Source of the DNA: Seriola aureovittata
Taxonomy: Eukaryota > Chordata > Actinopteri > Carangiformes > Carangidae
Reading direction: 5' to 3'
DNA: 64,000 nt
NCBI RefSeq assembly: GCF_021018895.1
Contig: NC_079365.1
Span: 17,769,001-17,833,000, forward strand
Under the pieces are notes generated by a model. The model searched no databases and was not told where the DNA came from. It saw only the letters and a program-made list of their open reading frames with translations. Below, piece after piece: positions 12,571 to 26,930 of the stretch (positions are counted from its first letter, which is position 1; each line of letters opens with the position of its first letter). The translations under genes and the position numbers were made by a program.

Positions 12571-14373
12571 GTAACTGTGAACAGCACCAGAACAAATTCT
12601 GAAAAGGTACGTGGGCAAATACTTCATCATCATATAATGTACCATGTAATCCTAAATCAATGGTGTTATTTTCCCCTCCTTAATGTGAATCTGAATATCT
12701 GGCGTGTCCAGGTAAACATGAACTCTGCTGTATTTGATCTTTGACCTCATGCTGCTGGACAAGCCTCTGATGACACTGCAACAGCTGTGGCTGCTATTCT
12801 CTCAGCTCACAGAGACTGCGTGAATGGAGCATCAAGTTCGAAGCGTGAGGAGTAAGCACGGACAGTATGCGAAGGACTCTGTAATTAGAGACCCTCGGTG
12901 CGCAGGGGGAGAAGTCAGTAAAGCTTTAAACACTTCCGAAGAACATCCCTCTCCTTAAGACTCCTGCCAGTGCATTAAAAGTGCTACAGTAAACATTGCT
13001 GCCCCTATTGTAGGGCTGGTTTTAAAGATGCTTCCAATAAATTTTCACATTTAAAAGCACACAAGATGTGTGTTACTGTCTTGGCAGTTTTCAAATTTTG
13101 AATTACAGTTTCCTGCATTGCACAAAAATGGGTCCATCAACGCTGAGTGAAAAGGTATTTGTTTGAATTTCATGCATGTGCAGATTTATGTGTGTGGGTG
13201 CCCGGGTCTGTGTCACAAAGGTTGATTAATTCTGACACAGGTTGACAGTTCTCTTGCAGCAGTGATATATTTTACCACACATGTGAAGGGGATTGCAAAG
13301 CATTTAAACTGGTCACCTTTTCTCCTGAGAAAGTATCCTTTTAGCTTGACGGCTGTGAAGCAGGTCTGTCTCTCCCAATATGTCAGAACGTTACTGAAAT
13401 GGCTTGTGTGAATCTACTCCAGGCAAGGAGGTTTTCCTCTATCAACACAGTACAACTCTTTGTGATCTCAACAGTATACAGCTTATTCAGTCAAGGTAAA
13501 ATCTAATCTCTTTTAAAAAACGATAATTTCTACAAAATATTGAATGGTTTCGAAAATAATCATACTCTTCATCATAGAATAAGGGTATGATATTTTTTTA
13601 GGTTCAATAGTTCAACCAGCATTATTATGTCTCAAAGTACAGTGTTTAGTTGTATGTGTACTGTGTGGAAGACAGTAAGAGGTTCTCCAACTCAGTGTGA
13701 TATAAGACTATGGTCACTGATGGCCTCCGCTGTGGTCATTTAAAGCAACAGACAACATCAGGAAAGGCCTCAGCATTCTTCAAAGTACTTGTTCAGTTGT
13801 ATCCCCAACCCAGCAGGCACATCAGTGACACATCTAACGGCTAATTGACATTGTGGCGTCAAGCAGACGTCTGGATTTGCTCACGACTAGGGTTGGGAAA
13901 CAAAACCTGGTTCCAAATTAGAACTTGTTCCAAAATGCCAAGAAACGAGTTCACCCAGCTTCTTCTGAAGCTTGATGATAAAATACCCTGTTTTGACTTG
14001 ATCTTGATCTGATTAGTCTCTGTCTCCAGCCTGGTAGAGAGCTCACTGACCTTTTCCTCCTAACAGACAGTATGTTGCCCTGCTTTCTGAGCCATCAAAA
14101 CCTCAACCTGTCTGTTACCTCCCAATTCTCCGGTTCCTCAGCTGATAGAATTTGTCTAAATTGTTGTCACTATCAGTGGTCTTTTGTTGAGTCTGTACAA
14201 AAATTTCTATCTCTCAGATTGTTGCGTCACCTGTGGAGAGGTCTGAAATAAAATATTTCTGTCTGAACAGTTGCTGCTGTACTTAAACACCTGTGGGTTT
14301 CAGACAATGCTGATGTCATGTTGTTGATTTGATGACCATAGTTCGAAAGTTCCACAGTTCTGGTTCTTTCTAT

Positions 14374-14416
14374 CCATGGTTACCCTGGTAATTTGCTGCT
14401 ATCATGGTAACCATGG
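14374..14416. repeat. perfect inverted repeat (11-bp stem, 21-nt loop)
   Basis: CCATGGTTACC at 14374-14384 is the exact reverse complement of GGTAACCATGG at 14406-14416. A further CCATGG follows at 14420-14425. It could extrude as a small hairpin or be the remnant of a terminal inverted repeat; no function is implied. Confidence 0.8.
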
Positions 14417-16423
14417 TGACCATGGTGGAGAAAATCTCTGTCTGTATTTCAATTTTCTCAACAACTGCACATCCAAAAAACTTCACAATCAACACCGAAC
14501 CTCCTTTGGTCCTCAGCAATAGACCGCTGAGTTTGAAGTCGATCGGAGGAGCGGTTGTCAAGAAAATCGACATGTTCACAAACAGAGGCTTTGTCATGAT
14601 GAAACAAAGTTAAAAAACCTGTGATTGGTTTCACTCTTTCGATATAAACTAGCTGAAGTGACTTTGCTCATCTTAGTCAATCCAGAAAATGTCTCGTTGC
14701 TGCCATTAATCTTGGCCGATTTAGCATAAAAGAGCTTGACCTTGAGTTATTACTGTTTGGAGTAAGTATTGTTTTAAACTACCCTAGAGGTCCATACATT
14801 GCCATAAGCAATAGTCAAACTGCTCTGTATTGCATGAGCAATTCCAAAGGCTAACAGACATGAGGATTGCCAGATGATTACAAGGTTGAGACCTCCAGGT
14901 GAATTTGGTGTGGACAGGCCATTTTGCTCTCAAAGGGATACTGGGAGACAGATCTTGGGTAATCCCATTAATCTTTTTTGTTCTGTGACATCCAAACCAA
15001 AGAGAGTAAATAGTGAAACAATACCATTGGTGATCTCCTTAAATGCATGAGGCAGCTCATCAGGCTTTGATTTATGGTGTTGCTCTCTCTGGGATAGAGG
15101 AGGAAGAGAGTGGCAGATTTGAGGTGACAGCAGTTTGAATTAGTTACCATACTCGCTTGTATCTCAACAGCCTGAATGTGCTGCTTGAAAAATTGAGCTA
15201 CTCCTGTTTCATTTGAGAGTGTGGTCATAAAGGAAGCTAAAAATGCTTTTTCTACCACGTGTATTATCTTTAATTATAGAATATGAAGTCAACTTTTTTA
15301 GCTTGGCTGAAGCTCAGTAGACATGAACACTTAAAGGATTTGTACGTTTTGCTATTGCTACATAGCCAACGTAAGCAATAACAACAGCTTCAGCCATCGT
15401 TGGTAATAGGCCCACCGAGCAGTGCTACTTCCTTAGTGATGGACACCACAGTGATTATTGGTATCCTAACATGAAGAGACGGTGGATGCTCAGCATTGTA
15501 ACTTCAATAAAAGAAAATAAATGATAGGAGATAGTTTTGCTATTCATGAATATAATTTCCTCACATTTGGTGATTCTGAAGTAAGTGATACTGAACATAT
15601 TTCAGTATCAAATGTGCAGCAGAAGAACACATGTCAAACTATACTGCGCTAACACCATCTCGTCTGCTACTCTTCATCTTACCAGGCTGTGTGCTGAAGG
15701 ACCCATGGGGATTATGGGATGCTAGGAACACCAAATAATATGCCATCATGTTGACAGATATGTTAAGCTGTCTACATCGCCTGTGTAGCTGTAGCTGGGC
15801 ATAAGTATCACATGTGAATCTGTAATTGCTCAGGCTTGTTCCCTGCAGGCTGGTGCACAGTAAACAGAAGACTTATTTGCAAAAAATAAGCTAGTAGTAA
15901 GAAACTGGGATGACCGTACAGTAGCTACACTGAACAGTACAAACTGTGAACTGTAGTAAAGAATACAATTATAATGTATGACCATTTCAAACAACAGAAG
16001 AATTATGGGATTCTTATTACAATTTTTAAACAGAAATCGAACATAAATGATCTAACAGATGTAGATGAGGTCAGTAATTTTTCCTCAGCTGTTGCTTATT
16101 CCCCTTGAGGTGTTATGACCTTTACCTGAAGCTTCTTGTAGCAGCGCCTCAGACATTAATTATAGGCAATGCTAAACATGTCACAGAGCCTGAGTGGATC
16201 TGGAAAGGAAGAACGTGTCGCTTAGGAAGTGGAAATCTCCACACAGTCATCAGTGGTGAACCGTACAGTACGCACGCATCTCACAAGCTGCCTGGAGGCG
16301 GCTGAACACTCTCCAGAGCAGATGGGCTTCCTTTAAGGTGCAAAGGGCAGAGGGTTTATTGAGCACAAATCCTATGGGTGTCTGACTGACTGAAAAAGGG
16401 GAAGTTCATTCTACATACACGCA

Positions 16424-16448
16424 TACACACACACACACACACACACAA
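16424..16448. repeat. (CA)n microsatellite
   Basis: CA tract with one ATT interruption after it, followed by a second short ACACACACAC segment at 16451-16460. Confidence 0.85.
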
Positions 16449-17800
16449 TTACACACACACTATTGAACCAAAAGGACAGAGCCTTTTTTTTTTTCAAACA
16501 GGAGAGATATGGTTTTCAGTGGTGTGGTCACTGCACCTGGGGTCTGTCATCCTGGTCTGGAGGAGGGCCTCCATTTCACAGATGGCGGAGCTGATGTGGG
16601 CCGTGCACTTTCTACTCAGGGCTTTTGATTATGTGACCTGGTTTCAGTGCTTAAGAAAAAGGTGTGGAATGTGGAAAATGGTCTCTCTGACAATGTGCAG
16701 CTGTTTTCAAAAACAAGAAATCAATTCTCTCCCCACAGCTTATTAAAAAGTGCTCGGAAATGAGTGTTGTTGAGTATTTTTATTACTGAAAAGAATTTGG
16801 AAGTCATCAGCCAATGACAATAAAAGTATCCTTAGTAAGCATTTCTTGGCCAGGTTGACAGCAGTATTATCTAAATAAACTTCTCCGTTGTCCTCTAAAG
16901 GATTCTTTATGTCAGAGCTGCCCCAACACGTCTTGAACACCAACATTTCTTTTTGCAGGATCAGATTGTATGAACCACGTTAGTCAGATAGATGTTCAGA
17001 CTAGATGAGAAACTGGGTCATCGATCTAACACTTCATCACAGTCACTGTTCTCATCATACTTCCCAGAGGCCATTAGATTAACATGTGTTGCTTTATTCC
17101 ATTGATCCACTCCCCTAATCCACTCCCACATGTCATTGTCAACACCTCTAGGTGACAAACTCATGCCCTTGTCAGAGCATGAATACACGCGATACTGTGG
17201 GATTTAAATTATCAAGGGGCCAATATGTAAACTGTCCATAATCATTATATTTTTCACATGCTCCTACATGTCTAATGAACAATAGTGCTGGCTAATTCCA
17301 GCATCCGTAGGAAATTTGACACATTTTGCATTCTTATTTATAGGTGCCTCTTGTGGCCAATCAACCAACCAAGCGCATCCATAAGGTCACGGGAGTCAAT
17401 GAAAATCCTATTTTAGCAGCCAAACAAAACATCTGCCTCATCTCCACTGTTAATTGGCTGCAGGTTCACATTCGCACAGTTTCCTTCCTTTATGCCTCCA
17501 ATCTGAATATGCAGCTTCTGACAAGTCTGACATCACCAATTTTTCTAAGAAATGATATTTATTTCTCTGTTTATGGTGGAATGTCTAGTTTATATATCTA
17601 TCTTAGTTCACCTTTAGTGGACTAACCGATATGTATATCCAATATGAATATTTTAGTGTAGTTATTTTTTTTATAAGCAGGGGTTTCTCATCCTCTGTGC
17701 TACAGAGGAAGCTGCTGTTCCAGTCAGGCCGAACTCAGCCATAATAGGAGCTGCTTCCCATCACCTGCCCCTACCTAATGACACCTGCCCTCCCATATGT

Positions 17801-17801
<1 letters not shown>

Positions 17802-17837
<36 letters not shown>
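17802..17837. repeat. (CA)n microsatellite
   Basis: About 18 CA units followed by imperfect CACACAGACACACACC. It lies about 150 bp upstream of the large TG array in the opposite phase. Confidence 0.95.
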
Positions 17838-17838
<1 letters not shown>

Positions 17839-17987
17839 TCACACACAGACACACACCCTACCTCATTAGTGAGCTGGTCTCCATGGAAACACTAAACAGG
17901 TGACAGTATTCCAAAGGGGGAAGGTTTGGAGAAGTGACAGGCTACCATCCTGCATGCGTATCTTGGAACATGTGTTTCTGTGTGTGA

Positions 17988-18131
<144 letters not shown>

Positions 18132-21100
18132 ACGCGTGTGTGCGCTGTTAGCTGTGCTTCCTGTGTTGGCTGTGAAGCGTATAGGATTTTGGCCGTGATT
18201 GCACTCAGGCTTAGCTGTGTCTGGAAAGACAAGACAGTGCCAGGTCACAGTGACAGGACATGTCAGCTGCCTCTGTCCACTGACATCCTCATGCTTGAGG
18301 CTCATGCTGTAGGTAGCTCAGCCTGTCACCACATTATATCAGCACACACCTCTGAATAATTCAACACACAAAAAGACACACAAGAACGTGGCTGCATTAT
18401 CTATTGTGCAGCTGTTCCTGAGGGAGTGATAACTCTGAAGATGCCAGAGGTGAAAGAGATTATATGTGTTTGGAGTAGTATAGAATGATTTTTTTTTTTA
18501 AATAATGATACATGATTTCTGCCATTACACCATCATTATTGTAAATATAGTCAAGTCAATCAAAAAATATTTTGTTCTTTAAAAACAACAAATGTCGTTC
18601 ACAGAGGGATGACACAACACAAACATAATTATGGAAATTAAATACATTACATAAAAACACAATGTGCATATAACACAGAGAACTAATAAATAATCAAGTG
18701 TGACCAGCCATGTCAAAAAGAGACTGGTCTTATTGTTATTACATAAAAAAAGTATCTTTATTTCATTTATTTTAGATTTAAAAGATATGTATGTGTGGCT
18801 ATATGCACTATATGACTCATTATTTTCTGATGAGTTACTACTGTATTTGGGCCAAATTGCAACAGGATTATCAGACTATCATGATAAGCATGTTCACACG
18901 CACCCATGAGGTAACCTGGTCACTAGCTAATACCAGTGAGTGAAAGTCAAGGCGGTGATGGCTAACAGTTAGTTTAACCAGCCAAGAAGATACTCACATA
19001 TAAAGAAGTCCTTGGCTGCGATGGCAGGACCAGACAGTCGAAAGTGTCCTGAGGCATTTCCTCTTTATGCCATGACAGCAGGGATGAAGCCACAGAGGAT
19101 TAGCCGACCTCTTTGTAAATAGCCTTGTTACCACAACAAATAGAGTTGCTTGTGCACATAAGGAGAAACAACCAGAGGGTGGTCTGGTGGAGTGGGTGCA
19201 GGGATAACCCCAATTCAGAGCGTGACCAGTTTAATATGTAGGGCAGCCTTAATGTCATGCCCGTGGGTTTGGAGGTAAAAAGGCATGGCATGCTGAGGGA
19301 TTTCATCTGGGGGTGCAGGTTCAGAGTTCATCATGCTAGTTAGGTGACAAGGCTGTCTGATGGAGATTGGAATTATGACGGTCTGGAGTAAAGGAGAAAG
19401 TCACGTGATGTTATCATAAAGCAACATAGTCATGACAGAGTGACATGTAAACAAAGGACACATTAACCATAACATTGATGATGCAGGTCCTGTAATTTCA
19501 ACCCAATCCACGATGTTTCCTTTACTTAAACTAACCTAACTAAATAACCCTAACCTAACCCAGCCTTGTCACATCATGATACGTTTTTTAACAGTGATTT
19601 GAAATTATGTCCTCCTTCCTATCGGGGCGTCAGATCAGAAGACACTTGTTTCACTCTAAAAGGGCCGTTACAAACACCAGAGTTTGTTATTTATTTGAAG
19701 GGCTTGCTAGCTAACCTTTAGCACTTTTTCACAGTAGACTTGACTTTGTCATAGCAGCACAGGTGTTACTCATAAAATCAATGATGGCTGTGTTCTATTC
19801 ACGTGTCATGACAGTGTGACAGTGAGCCAGTATGAACAATACCAGCTGAAGCAGCAAAATGGAACCTAGCCGTCATTCATCTTGTGCCTCTCCTACTGGG
19901 ACATGTCAAAAAAAAAGGCATACAGAGTACAGTTTCTTCAGTATAATGACAAGAACTACAGTTGGTATGAATTCACTTTCTCAGTATGCCCATAAAGCCC
20001 ATGCGTCTGTGCAGTCCTGCTGTGCCTGTAGACTCGTTGCAAGAGAGGCATCCCAGAGAGTGTTGTACAGTTTACGTCGCCATAGTAACAGAACTCAGCT
20101 GGGACTGGAGGGAGTGATCGGGCGTGTACAGAAGATTCGAATGTTGCTACAGGTGAACACACATCACTCCACATGGGCACATGTCTCTCCATGGTGAGCT
20201 GTCAGACATGAATGAGGTCTCCCTCTCTTCCTGTGGTACAGTTTGCTGCACTGCAGGTGAGTGTCAGGCTTGAATCTGCTAAAGCTTCATTAATATTAAA
20301 AATTGAACCCACCAGAAGTCACTGAGTACAGCTGTGCACGAGAGCTCGGTGTGGGTGAGGCTGAGAGAGCTCCCCCAGCTGTGTGAATGGAGAGAACGAT
20401 CTGTGAAAGACAGTGAGAGCTGAGAGGACAGCACAGGACCGGTGAGGGTGCAGGAACAATTGTGTGGAGCTATGAAGTGTCAAGAAAATGATCCAATTAC
20501 AGAACAGCCAAAGGCACAAACTGTCACATCTAGGACATCACTTTGGGATCTTTAACAATGCCATGCCACAGAAAATACCAATACAGTATAACTGCAAATT
20601 TCCTGGAAGTATAGAAATTCACTGTCAGAGGAGGTCTGTCCACGTCCCAGTGGATATACAGTAAATGGGTGCCCTCCTCTCTTACCTGACTTTCTATGTT
20701 AATGAAAGGTGACACTAAAGATGTGGCTGATTTCCTACATGGCCCTGGCAGTCGCTTTGCATTAGCAGGGATGACAGATGACTAAAGGGGGGGAGGAAGA
20801 AAGTGGTATCTCGCTGACTGACAGTCAAATGAGGGAAACGCGAGTAAGGCAACAACCTGCGAGAAGCAGGAGCTTGATTACTTGATCGCTCTCCCTCCGC
20901 GGCTGCTGTGAATGCATGCAGGCTCCCCAGCAATTTTTAATGAGAAAAAGATGCAGATGTAGATAGTCCAGCTGAGTGTCTATTAGCACTAGAAAAAAAA
21001 ATATACACGTTGATTGAATATGGCATTATCATGCTGTTTAATTCACTGCTTTACCTAAAATGTGCTATTATCTATGCACTGACGAAAACAACATTTCACA

Positions 21101-23767
21101 CCTCTGAGGAATAAGAAGACTGTGCCATTTATAGACTTGTAGCTTTTTTGCTGTTGGCATTTCAGTGTTTGTATGGGACATTTAACCACCACATAGTTTA
21201 AATCTGCACAATACTGTATCAATATCTAAATTTGAACTCTTATTATTTTAACAGCTTATTGGTTTGAGGATAACACCACTGGCTCTAGACACAGTTTTCC
21301 TCATCTTTCTTCCTGCGATGTCTTTTGAGAATGCATTAAACAGTTGCCTTCCACAGATGAATGCCAAATCTGCAAGCCATAGTATGGACTTTATACACAA
21401 TCCTAAAATGAATTCAAGTGTGTGGTCAGCTAATTTGTTGGTTTGCTAGAAGCTCTTTTAGTCCCTAGAATAGCATTTTCCTGACATTTAAAGGTCTGAT
21501 AGACATTGTTTGGATAATAAGGGGTTTCCACCATGCCCCCCCCCCAAAAAAAAACCTTATTGCTGGCATGTCAGTGCAGAAGGGGCCGTAGAAATGTGTC
21601 TGCTGATGGTCTTTGTGCCTCAGGGAGAGCAGCATGTGGGGTTTTCCCCTACTGTTTTCAGGAAGGGATTAGTAAATTTATTGTGATTACTTCTGCATTG
21701 TGTCCAACCCACAGACTCAGTCTCTTAATCATCTCTTGTTGCACAGAAAGCTCTGCCGCTCCTCAGGCATCTCAGCCCCTGATGGCTTTCATTTAAATTT
21801 AATCCACATCATACTAATAACCTCAACTAATGAATTGCCATGTTTTACACTAATCAACATGCTTCACCCAGTCTTCAAGACATTTCAACGAAAAACAACA
21901 GAGCATGCATGCCACTTAACATTTCCCATACGTATCAGTTTACACAACATTGGTTAGGTAAGTAAGTACTGGGGAGGTGAAGGGTCATGTCAGAGCCCAG
22001 TGACCCAGGTCCTCGGTGTCTCAGGAGGGAAGTCCAAGCGTGGCGTTCTGGGGTAGCTCATATTGCAAAGATGTCTAAAAGTCATAATCCTTCAGGAAAA
22101 GACGGCTAATATCACATCCACCGCAGAGACCCGCTGACCCCTCGGCCGATGTGACGAAAACTTCAAGGCCTGTATTTTCCCTCAGAGACCACTTAATGCA
22201 TGCCAACAGATTTTCTGTTTGCCCTATCCAAAACATATTTGCTAATTCTTATTTAAAAAATACAACATCGAAAAACTCGTCTTCAGTTACTTCTGACATA
22301 CAGTAAATTCACCAGGAGGTTCGAGTGTTATGTTGCTACAGTATACTGTGTATATATCAAAGTTTTAAGTTTTAAGTTTTAAGATGTTACACACGTGTCA
22401 GACCACAAGAGAACACAGCACACTAAAAGGAGGTGCTTGTATTGGGTATTGGGAATTTATATATATAAAGTTGATAACATAAGAAATCATGAGGTGTTAT
22501 TTTTATAAGTATAGTGATGATACTAGTGTTTACATTCCCACGAATTAAGCCAAAATCTCCCAGCTCCTATGTGCATTATTTCACATGCATGCTGGTGTCA
22601 TCAGCAGCCAAATCAATTCAGGTTCAAGACGAAGGAAAAACAGCACCACTCAATCACTAGCTGGATTGCTAAAAGCAAGAATTTTCACAGGATTTGAAAG
22701 CGTTTGTAACACTTCAGTGTTTTAATGTTTCCATTTTCATCACTGGTTAGTTTGTAATTTGTTAGTTTGGTAATATATATAACCCGACTATGTGGGAGAA
22801 GGTGAACGCTTTTGTCAGTGTCAGACTGAGAATATGAGGGTGAGGCTACTTGTTGGAAGCATTATATACAAGTGCAGACCCTGTACGTTCTGAATTTTAA
22901 AAAAATTAGCTCATTCATTTTTTGCCAGTGCTAGCTCATGCTTAAGAGGTGGGGATCACTCTACAGAAGCCGCTGGGCACAGAGGGTGGAAACGACATCA
23001 CCTCATATCAATCTTAAGTACCTCTGGCCTTTATCACCATGGATGCATGGAGCATGACACACTGGATGCTGGTAAGACTCCAGCATGGATTAAATGTGGG
23101 ATACTTCATATATCTACAAGGGTTGTCACAAATCGAAATGCTGATGGGGGTTATTGAACACTGACACATTTCCTTGCATCAATCCTCAGCTCTCTAAATA
23201 GCCCAAATTATTTCCATCTTTTGCCAAAACAATTTCTCAATTTTACCAGCCCCAGATTTAGATGTAATTCAAATGGACTTTGTATTACGTCAACCAGCGT
23301 GTCAAGGATTGTTGGGAATCCTGATCTGCTTCGAGTGAAGCTAGCACAGCCTTGACTAGCATGCTTGACAAAGTGAGCCATCCATGGCCCCTGTCCTGGG
23401 CATCCTGCCACAGGTCTATTGCTGGAGACATGAACTCTTGGGAATGTTGGGATAAACAGTAGGTCACTGTATGATTACAGCCCGTGTCCTTTTTCCTGTA
23501 AGACACCAAAAAGAGGAAGAGAGTGAACAAGAAGAAAGGCAACAGATATGTGTTGCATGTTAAAAGCATTCAAATCAAGTTTGTTTATATCTTATGTTGC
23601 AGTCAATCAGTATTTGCCTGAAATTAGTTAAAAATCTGACAGACATAGAAAACATGCCTTTTTTGGCATGTTGTTAGAATGATTTGCATGTTTGCAGCCA
23701 TATTACCATGAATTTGTGCATGTACTGATGATACTGCTACACATGAAAAATTGAAGACTTGAAGAAG
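18132..23767. other. non-coding upstream DNA
   Basis: AT-rich DNA with chance frames only. A short telomere-like CTAACCTAACTAAATAACCC motif lies near 19530-19562 with too few units to count as an interstitial telomere. An exon-like 15-nt segment at 20242-20256 has good splice signals on both sides (see findings). Confidence 0.45.
22361..22383. repeat. short tandem repeat, three 7-bp units AGTTTTA
   Basis: Three perfect head-to-tail copies of AGTTTTA followed by AG. Confidence 0.9.
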
Positions 23768-24125
23768 AAGGAATAGTTTTGGGATGTACTCCTACTTGTC
23801 TTCTTGCAGCTAGATGAGATGATTTTTCTGTCTGGTAAATGTGAATTTACAGCCAGCCAGTTAGCTAAGCTTAGCATAAAGACAGGGGGAAACCACTAGC
23901 CTGGCTCTGTTCACATAAAACCACATATTGTTAATCAGGGGTGATTAGTGAGAAATAGCCAAGCTAGCTGTTTTGCACTGTTTCCAGTCTTTATGCTAAG
24001 CTAAGCTAACCAGTTGCTGGCTGTAGCTTCATAGTTACCATACAATGGTATCTATCCTCTCATTTAACTAAGAAAACGATTTAACACAGCTTCTTTCGTA
24101 AAAATGTCAAATTATTTTCTTGAGC
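23768..24125. repeat. two inverted copies of the TTAGCTTAGCATAAAGAC repeat family forming a long imperfect palindrome
   Basis: The left half contains AAGGAATAGTTTTGGGATGT and CAGCCAGCCAGTTAGCTAAG followed by CTTAGCATAAAGACAGGGGG. The right half contains GTCTTTATGCTAAGCTAAGC and TAACCAGTTGCTGGCTG, the reverse complement of the left core. Further out, AGATACC-like and AATTTGACATTTTTACG sequence is also inverted. The arms match over about 33 bp around 23848-23882 and 23987-24023 with a spacer of about 105 nt. It is the same family as at 3.9, 5.8 and 58.3 kb. Confidence 0.8.
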
Positions 24126-26899
24126 ATGAATCTTATCTTATTGGTCTTTCTCTTTTTAAGGAATACTTGTTTAAAGTTTCACCACTACCTAGGTGTCTAA
24201 CCTCCTTGCATTTGCCTTTTGAGTTTTTTGTTGCAGTTCAGACATGATTTTCAGGTCATGCTTACAGAGTTCTTGTTCAATTTTTCTAAATCCACCACTG
24301 TTGCTGCCAGAAAAATGTGAAATGCATCACTTCCTGTGTACAGGACAGGATTCATAGGAAGAATTTAACCAAAATGTATCAGTTATACTGTATGTCAGTG
24401 ATAGAATGTGTCAAAAATCTTCACAGATTTAGTGCAGTCAAAAGCTGAGCTGGTGACAGAATTAACTTACTTTATTGAACCTGTCGTAAGGTAAGTTTTA
24501 CATTTCAGAAGAGGATTGTGTGAATTGAGATATCAGGTTTTGACAAAAGCTTATCTTTTTAATAGAAATGTGTCAGCACAGGGCAGACAGGACTTGGCCT
24601 CAGAGGCTGTACAACAGCCTCATACACCAGGGAAAAGGTGGAAAAGAAAATGTCTGCTACCACCTGCCTTTTGACACAGCAGGTGGGTTTTTCTTCCTTT
24701 GGATTTGAGGTGGATGTGCTCGTTTGTTTCTGTGATTGGCAAGCCAGAGGTGAGAGGTTTGACGGAGGCTGCGGGGCACACATAAGAGTCTAGTCTGGAC
24801 CCACTTGGTATGCTGTGGGCTCTCAAGGGGCAGAGAGGAAGGACGGGGGCTTCGGTCCCTGCTAATCTTGTTGGCAGATGACTGACGTCTCTCTGTCCAT
24901 CAAAGTGTGACCTGGGGCATAGTTTTAATGAGATCCATTCCACATGACAGGCGCCACCTCTCCCTGGGCTGTCTGTCTGATGGCCTTCATTGCTGCTTTA
25001 CGTACTATGTGTGTATGTGTCTGTGTCTGCACGTATGAATACATATGTGCATGTGTGTGTGTTTAAATGTCTCAGAAAAGGAAATGATGGTGAGACCTCC
25101 AACAAAAACTGAATGAACATGTCAAACTCAACACCAGCCTGTCAATTGTTCCGTCAGACTCGAGCCGTCGAGTTCAATATTGTTTTCAGTAACAGCTCAT
25201 TTGAGTTCGAAAATGAGCTTGTCAGCTTTGTATAGCAGCACATGTTCACATCCTTACAGCCTGCACAAAACTCTCACAAAGACCTGAGATGCTGAAACAG
25301 TTTACATTGTGTAACAGCAACAAAAAAAAAAAAAAAAGTGTTCTACGTTCGTGCAGGGAAGAGTATTTATTCAACAGTTGAATCTGTCAGCTTCACTTTA
25401 GAGTGCATGCACTAATGTGGAATTTATGTGCAGGCCAGCATCCATCATACACCCAAAAGAGTGCTGCAAAAAACTGTTGGAGCATCTAAGCCTTGGCTGA
25501 ACTGACTTGGCCTGTTGGATTGTATCAGAAACACATCTTGCTGCCTGGGAGGTTGTGCAACCTCTGCCACACATCTTTAAAAAATCCTGAGATTTAAAGA
25601 GAAGTTAAGAGAGGAGAGGCACATGGGATCTGGGATTCTGGCTATTGCACAATTTTTCTTTCAGTAATTACAGTAATACACAACTTGAATGCTGGAATCC
25701 ATGTAGCCTAGGACAGTTAGTTATCTCTGAGAGATGCAAGCAAGTGAAGGTACTGCCAATCCACAAACTGACTAAGGGCTCTTTCTTACAGAAGAATTAG
25801 GAGCCAGATGTGCCATTTACTGGCAGCTGGCCGAGGCTGGACACTGTCCTCAGTGACCATAAAACTGTCAACATGTTGTAATGCCCGGTTGTAATGTGTG
25901 TAATGTAACTGATATGATATTGTAAATGTTTTAGCGTTTTTCACTTGAGTTTCACTGCAAAACTGACACAAATGACCATTGTATCAACAATTCGTGACAA
26001 TTTTAAGGGCCACTGAGACAACATCTCTTTCTGTTCTGCTGCCAAATCTAAATGAACCACAGCTGACAGGAAAACAAAGCCATAATTTGAACATGAGTGA
26101 CTAACAATACTGCGTACTGACTTTTTTTTTGTGAAATGTGTGAGACTGACTGGTAACCCGAGTGTTGTGAGGCAGGAGCGCTGATGGGAAAGCAGACGGC
26201 GATAAGACCGAGGGACTTTCTTCTGGGATTGACTGGAGAGCCACCGACAGTTGTGACATCCTTCCAACAACATTTCCACAGTTAATTAAATTGCAAACTA
26301 AGCCACAGAGAAAGACATAGTTTAGAATATGCGCTTGATGAGCCACACTGTCTCCAGACAACTTACTATAGGATCTTTTACAACACAACTGCTCCTGGAA
26401 AATTCTGGGAACAGATGTCCAGACAGATTTCGCTCTCTTTCTGCAGAGCTGAGAAAAACTTTTCGTCACTGTCCGATTTTAAACAGATTCATCAAGTTAC
26501 ACAGAAAGTATTTCTTCTTATCATTGTAAGTCGCTATATCTGTTTCAACTGAAATATGCAAAGCCACAGTCATGAATGCTTTTGTTTTATATAAACCATC
26601 CAATCTGTCACAGCTTCCAGCTCTTCACCCGTGATACTTTAGAGCCCAGAGTTTGTATCAAGATGGATTTCATTAACTTTAATTCAATTTAGGTGTGTTC
26701 TGGCAACAGGCGGGCAGTCTAAGCAGAAAGCAGAGTCTTATGAAATAACTGAAGAGAACACACGAAGAAATGTGGTAGTGGGTTCTGCAGAAATTATCAG
26801 TAACCAAATGAGTTTTTTCTTTAGTGTTTTTGGTTGGACTCTCACTTTCTTCTTCTGTATTTCGCAAACACAGACACACAAGCAAAATCTTTCTCTGTT

Positions 26900-26930
<31 letters not shown>

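Larger units (their letters stand above)
12571..17801. other. non-coding upstream DNA
   Basis: No supported exon. It contains a perfect 11-bp inverted repeat at 14374-14416 and a stretch at about 14520-14600 (GATCGGAGGAGCGGTTGTC) that resembles a fish repeat tail. A GGGTTGGGAAACAAAACCTG segment near 13888 is also repeat-like. The frames at 14370-14613 on both strands lie in this repeat-like DNA. Confidence 0.45.

Noticed and set aside
19525..19565. Telomere-like CCCTAACCTAACCC
   Set aside because: Only about two imperfect units, typical of decayed fish repeats and not an interstitial telomere.
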